DNA of 8,037 bases from positions 1 through 8,037 of the forward strand of contig QNAG01000117.1 of assembly GCA_003641415.1 (NCBI GenBank). Reading direction: 5' to 3'. Below, piece by piece: positions 5,692 through 8,037 of this stretch. The first letter of the stretch is position 1, and each line of letters opens with the position of its first letter. This stretch comes from Candidatus Zixiibacteriota bacterium. Its GTDB lineage: Bacteria; Zixibacteria; MSB-5A5; GN15; FEB-12. The notes below the pieces were generated by a model. That model was not told the origin of the DNA. It was given only the letters and a program-made list of their open reading frames with translations, and did no database searches. Position numbers and translations under genes: made by a program.

Positions 5692-8019
5692 ATGGCTAGA
5701 AAAAAGACCAGGAAAAAGAAATTAAAAAGCACCAGTAGAACCAAACAGGCTATTGGCATAGCCATATTTCTGTTGTTTCTTTTATTGCTTATTGCTTTGG
5801 CGTCTCATAATAATTTTGATGACCGGCGAATTCGGGGTGAAATAGACGGTAATGTTGATCCATTCGATATACAATTCCGTAATCAAGCTGGAATGATTGG
5901 AGCCTACCTGGCTCTGATTTGTACGTTACTAATGGGTTGGTTGTCTTTCTTTCTGCCGATAGGACTTGCTATTTCAGCTCTGCGATTGTTTGCTAGTGAA
6001 CTATCTCATCGCCTACGCTTTACTGCTACTTTGTTGTTTGGCCTTGGTCTGCTTGGGACGATGCTATATAATATTCATCTGTTGGTACAGAGATCACTTG
6101 TAGCCAACAATGACGCTACTGGCGGCTACATCGGTGAGAAGTTAACCTTGCTTTCCATCCGACTGTTTGGCGAACTAGGATCATATGTTATCCTTGGTGG
6201 TATCGTTGTACTCATTATGATTTTATATACATCTGTATCAGGGATACTATCTATTAGAATTTCAATACCTGGTTCAGGGATATTTCGCGCTTTTGGAAGA
6301 ATTCTTAAAAATAGTTTTGTTAAGTTCTTTACATTTAAGTGGTTGATTGACCTTATGAATAGGAAGCGCGGGGAAGAGGATGAGGATTATGACAAGACGA
6401 AATTCGCTGAAGAACTAAACGATCAGTTGGAAGCTGCAGTCGATATTCCTTTACCCGAAGACTCTGCGGAGCCAGAAACTTTGGATAATCCGGAGGAAAA
6501 AAGAAAACCTGAAAGCGACCGTCTCAAAACAGTAAGGCAGATTCAGGTAGCTACAATGGAATACAGCTACCCGACGATTGACCTGTTATCCGAAAATCCT
6601 CAACCAGGATCATCGGTAATTGATGAAGAACTCAGATTTACTGCTCGGATGCTTAAAGAAACACTTGAAACATTCGGAGTGATGATAGAGGGGGAGATTG
6701 AACGATTCCCTGGACCTGTAATCACTCGCTATGAGTTTAAGCCAGGAACCGGAATAAAGGTTAACCAGATAATAAATCTCTCGGATGATTTAGCTCTTGC
6801 CTTAAAGGCTAAGCGTATTCGTATAGTTGCACCAATCCCCGGAAAAGCGGCGGTTGGTGTGGAAATACCAAATCGTGAGGCGCAAATTGTATATTTGCGG
6901 GATATTATCAAATCACCGGGATTTTCTGACGCAAATTTACGGTTGCCTTTAGCTCTTGGAAAAACCACTGCCGGGCAACCGTATGTGACAGATCTGGCCA
7001 GGTTGCCCCATTTGCTTATTGCTGGTGCAACCGGTTCCGGCAAATCGGTCTGTATAAATGTACTTATTACATCGCTGATGTATCGCCTTCACCCCCACCA
7101 AGTTCGATTTATAATGATTGACCCCAAGATGTTGGAGTTAACAGCCTACACAAACATTCCGCATTTAGGGCGACCAGTTGTGACCAACCCAAAAAGAGCT
7201 GAGAAAGTGTTAGCAGATGCTGTTGTAGAAATGGAGGGTCGTTACCGTAAACTCGCTAACGCTTCAGTTCGTAATATTGATGACTTCAATAAAAAACAGA
7301 AATCGCCTGAGAACCAACTACCTTATATTGTGATACTGGTTGATGAGTTGGCTGATTTGCTGATGTCAACTAATTCCTCTAAAACTGAATTGCTTATTAC
7401 TCGCTTAGCTCAAATGGCTCGGGCGGTAGGAATACATTTAGTTTTGGCTACTCAGCGTCCTTCAGTAGATGTTATCACTGGTTTGATTAAAGCAAACTTT
7501 CCAGCCAGAATTGCCTTTCAAGTATCTCAGAAAGTTGATTCGCGTACTATAATCGATGCCAATGGAGCGGAGAAGCTCCTTGGCAATGGAGATATGCTGT
7601 TTTTGCATCCCGGGCAGCCTGAACCCACCAGATTGCATGGAGCGTTTATAGGAAACGAAGAAACCGAACACATAGTCGAATATATCAAAGAGCAGGGGCT
7701 GCCTATGTTAGCTCTCGAGAATATCTCCCAAGATAGCGGAGAAACAACCGAATCGGAAATAGATTTCGGAGATCCATTATTCCGCGAAGCATGCGAGGTA
7801 GTTATTCGTCACAAACAGGGTTCAGTTTCTCTATTGCAGCGGCGCCTCGGTATAGGTTATCAACGCGCAGCTCGATTGATTGATAAACTTGAACAAGCCG
7901 GGATTGTGTCAACATTTGATGGTTCCAAAGCTCGTGATGTTCTTGTTGATCAAGCGTATATTAACACCCTATTCCAGAACGTTGGACAGGTTCCGGTTGC
8001 TGACGGGGAATCAAACTAA
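5692..8019 (+). CDS. ftsK: DNA translocase FtsK/SpoIIIE
   Basis: This 775-residue protein is a complete, short-linker FtsK: a membrane-anchored hexameric ATPase at the division septum that pumps DNA so that the chromosome termini clear the septum and dimers are resolved at dif by Xer recombinases. A lysine/arginine-rich start is followed by four or so membrane segments (about 20-38, 67-99, 111-132, 164-185). A charged linker (about 222-285) follows. The motor begins near Y-S-Y-P-T-I-D-L-L (about 291-299) and has Walker A GATGSGKS (445-452, K451), Walker B I-V-I-L-V-D-E-L (D551, E552) and ATQRPSVDVITG (from A586). The C-terminal gamma winged helix (about 697-762) contains QRRLGIGYQRAARLIDKLEQ. 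The E. coli protein is 1329 residues, mostly because of a longer linker; this size is close to Bacillus SpoIIIE. It starts after the hup terminator and probably begins a new transcription unit. Confidence 0.97.
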   Translation: MARKKTRKKKLKSTSRTKQAIGIAIFLLFLLLLIALASHNNFDDRRIRGEIDGNVDPFDIQFRNQAGMIGAYLALICTLLMGWLSFFLPIGLAISALRLFASELSHRLRFTATLLFGLGLLGTMLYNIHLLVQRSLVANNDATGGYIGEKLTLLSIRLFGELGSYVILGGIVVLIMILYTSVSGILSIRISIPGSGIFRAFGRILKNSFVKFFTFKWLIDLMNRKRGEEDEDYDKTKFAEELNDQLEAAVDIPLPEDSAEPETLDNPEEKRKPESDRLKTVRQIQVATMEYSYPTIDLLSENPQPGSSVIDEELRFTARMLKETLETFGVMIEGEIERFPGPVITRYEFKPGTGIKVNQIINLSDDLALALKAKRIRIVAPIPGKAAVGVEIPNREAQIVYLRDIIKSPGFSDANLRLPLALGKTTAGQPYVTDLARLPHLLIAGATGSGKSVCINVLITSLMYRLHPHQVRFIMIDPKMLELTAYTNIPHLGRPVVTNPKRAEKVLADAVVEMEGRYRKLANASVRNIDDFNKKQKSPENQLPYIVILVDELADLLMSTNSSKTELLITRLAQMARAVGIHLVLATQRPSVDVITGLIKANFPARIAFQVSQKVDSRTIIDANGAEKLLGNGDMLFLHPGQPEPTRLHGAFIGNEETEHIVEYIKEQGLPMLALENISQDSGETTESEIDFGDPLFREACEVVIRHKQGSVSLLQRRLGIGYQRAARLIDKLEQAGIVSTFDGSKARDVLVDQAYINTLFQNVGQVPVADGESN

Positions 8020-8037
8020 AGAGGTGTCCTCATAGTA
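8020..8037 (+). promoter_or_regulatory. Possible ribosome binding site of a gene beyond the right edge
   Basis: AGAGGTG (8020-8026) directly follows the ftsK stop codon. If the last base of the window, A8037, begins an ATG, the spacing would be about 10 bases. GAGG (8021-8024) could also pair with CCTC (8028-8031) in a small hairpin. No coding sequence of the next gene can be seen. In many bacteria lolA follows ftsK, but nothing here tests that. Confidence 0.25.

Noticed and set aside
6729..7043. Minus-strand frame of 104 codons opposite the FtsK motor domain
   Set aside because: It is the mirror of a highly conserved coding region, including Walker A, and lacks a family match. The same holds for the frame at 7462-7671.
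1..8037. A new defence, mobile or multi-gene system
   Set aside because: All sizeable frames are accounted for by conserved housekeeping or envelope families, and no repeat array, transposase, integrase, toxin-antitoxin pair or attachment site was seen.

Overview
The window is a compact block with every gene on the + strand. It comes from a Gram-negative (diderm) bacterium with an LptD-type outer membrane and a moderate, slightly A+T-leaning base composition. The best lineage clue is the LptD protein. Its conserved core reads YTTCDxxxPHxxF, and its N-terminal OstA-like part carries a CDSA motif. Both resemble what I recall of the Bacteroidetes/FCB-type proteins more than the proteobacterial ones. 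I therefore infer a member of the FCB group or a neighbouring candidate phylum, without being able to name it. I see no insertion sequence, phage gene, tRNA, rRNA, CRISPR array or abrupt change in composition, so this looks like core chromosome.

Layout: (1) 1-290, the C-terminal half of a fumarylacetoacetate-hydrolase-fold enzyme cut by the window edge. (2) 346-1536, a stand-alone alanyl-tRNA editing protein of the long AlaX type. (3) 1529-5185, a very long LptD, overlapping the end of alaX by 8 bases. (4) 5186-5319, an AT-rich intergenic region with a weak promoter candidate and a strong ribosome binding site. (5) 5320-5595, an HU-family nucleoid protein, followed by a perfect intrinsic terminator at 5617-5646. 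(6) 5648-5671, an inverted repeat of unknown role. (7) 5692-8019, a complete FtsK/SpoIIIE DNA translocase. (8) A possible ribosome binding site for a further gene at the right edge.

The first three genes are tightly packed and probably co-transcribed. hup looks like its own unit, bounded by the AT-rich leader and the terminator. ftsK probably starts a new unit. In function the window mixes translation quality control (AlaX), outer-membrane lipopolysaccharide assembly (LptD), and chromosome organisation and segregation (HU, FtsK). It is not one pathway.

I found no convincing new multi-gene system. The most notable feature is the architecture of LptD: an OstA/LptA-like module of about 330 residues appears fused, through an acidic Asp-Ser/Thr-rich linker, to a complete FCB-type LptD. 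Smaller points are a simplified cysteine pattern in LptD, a changed DNA-reading helix in the FtsK gamma domain, and a cluster of hairpins between hup and ftsK.
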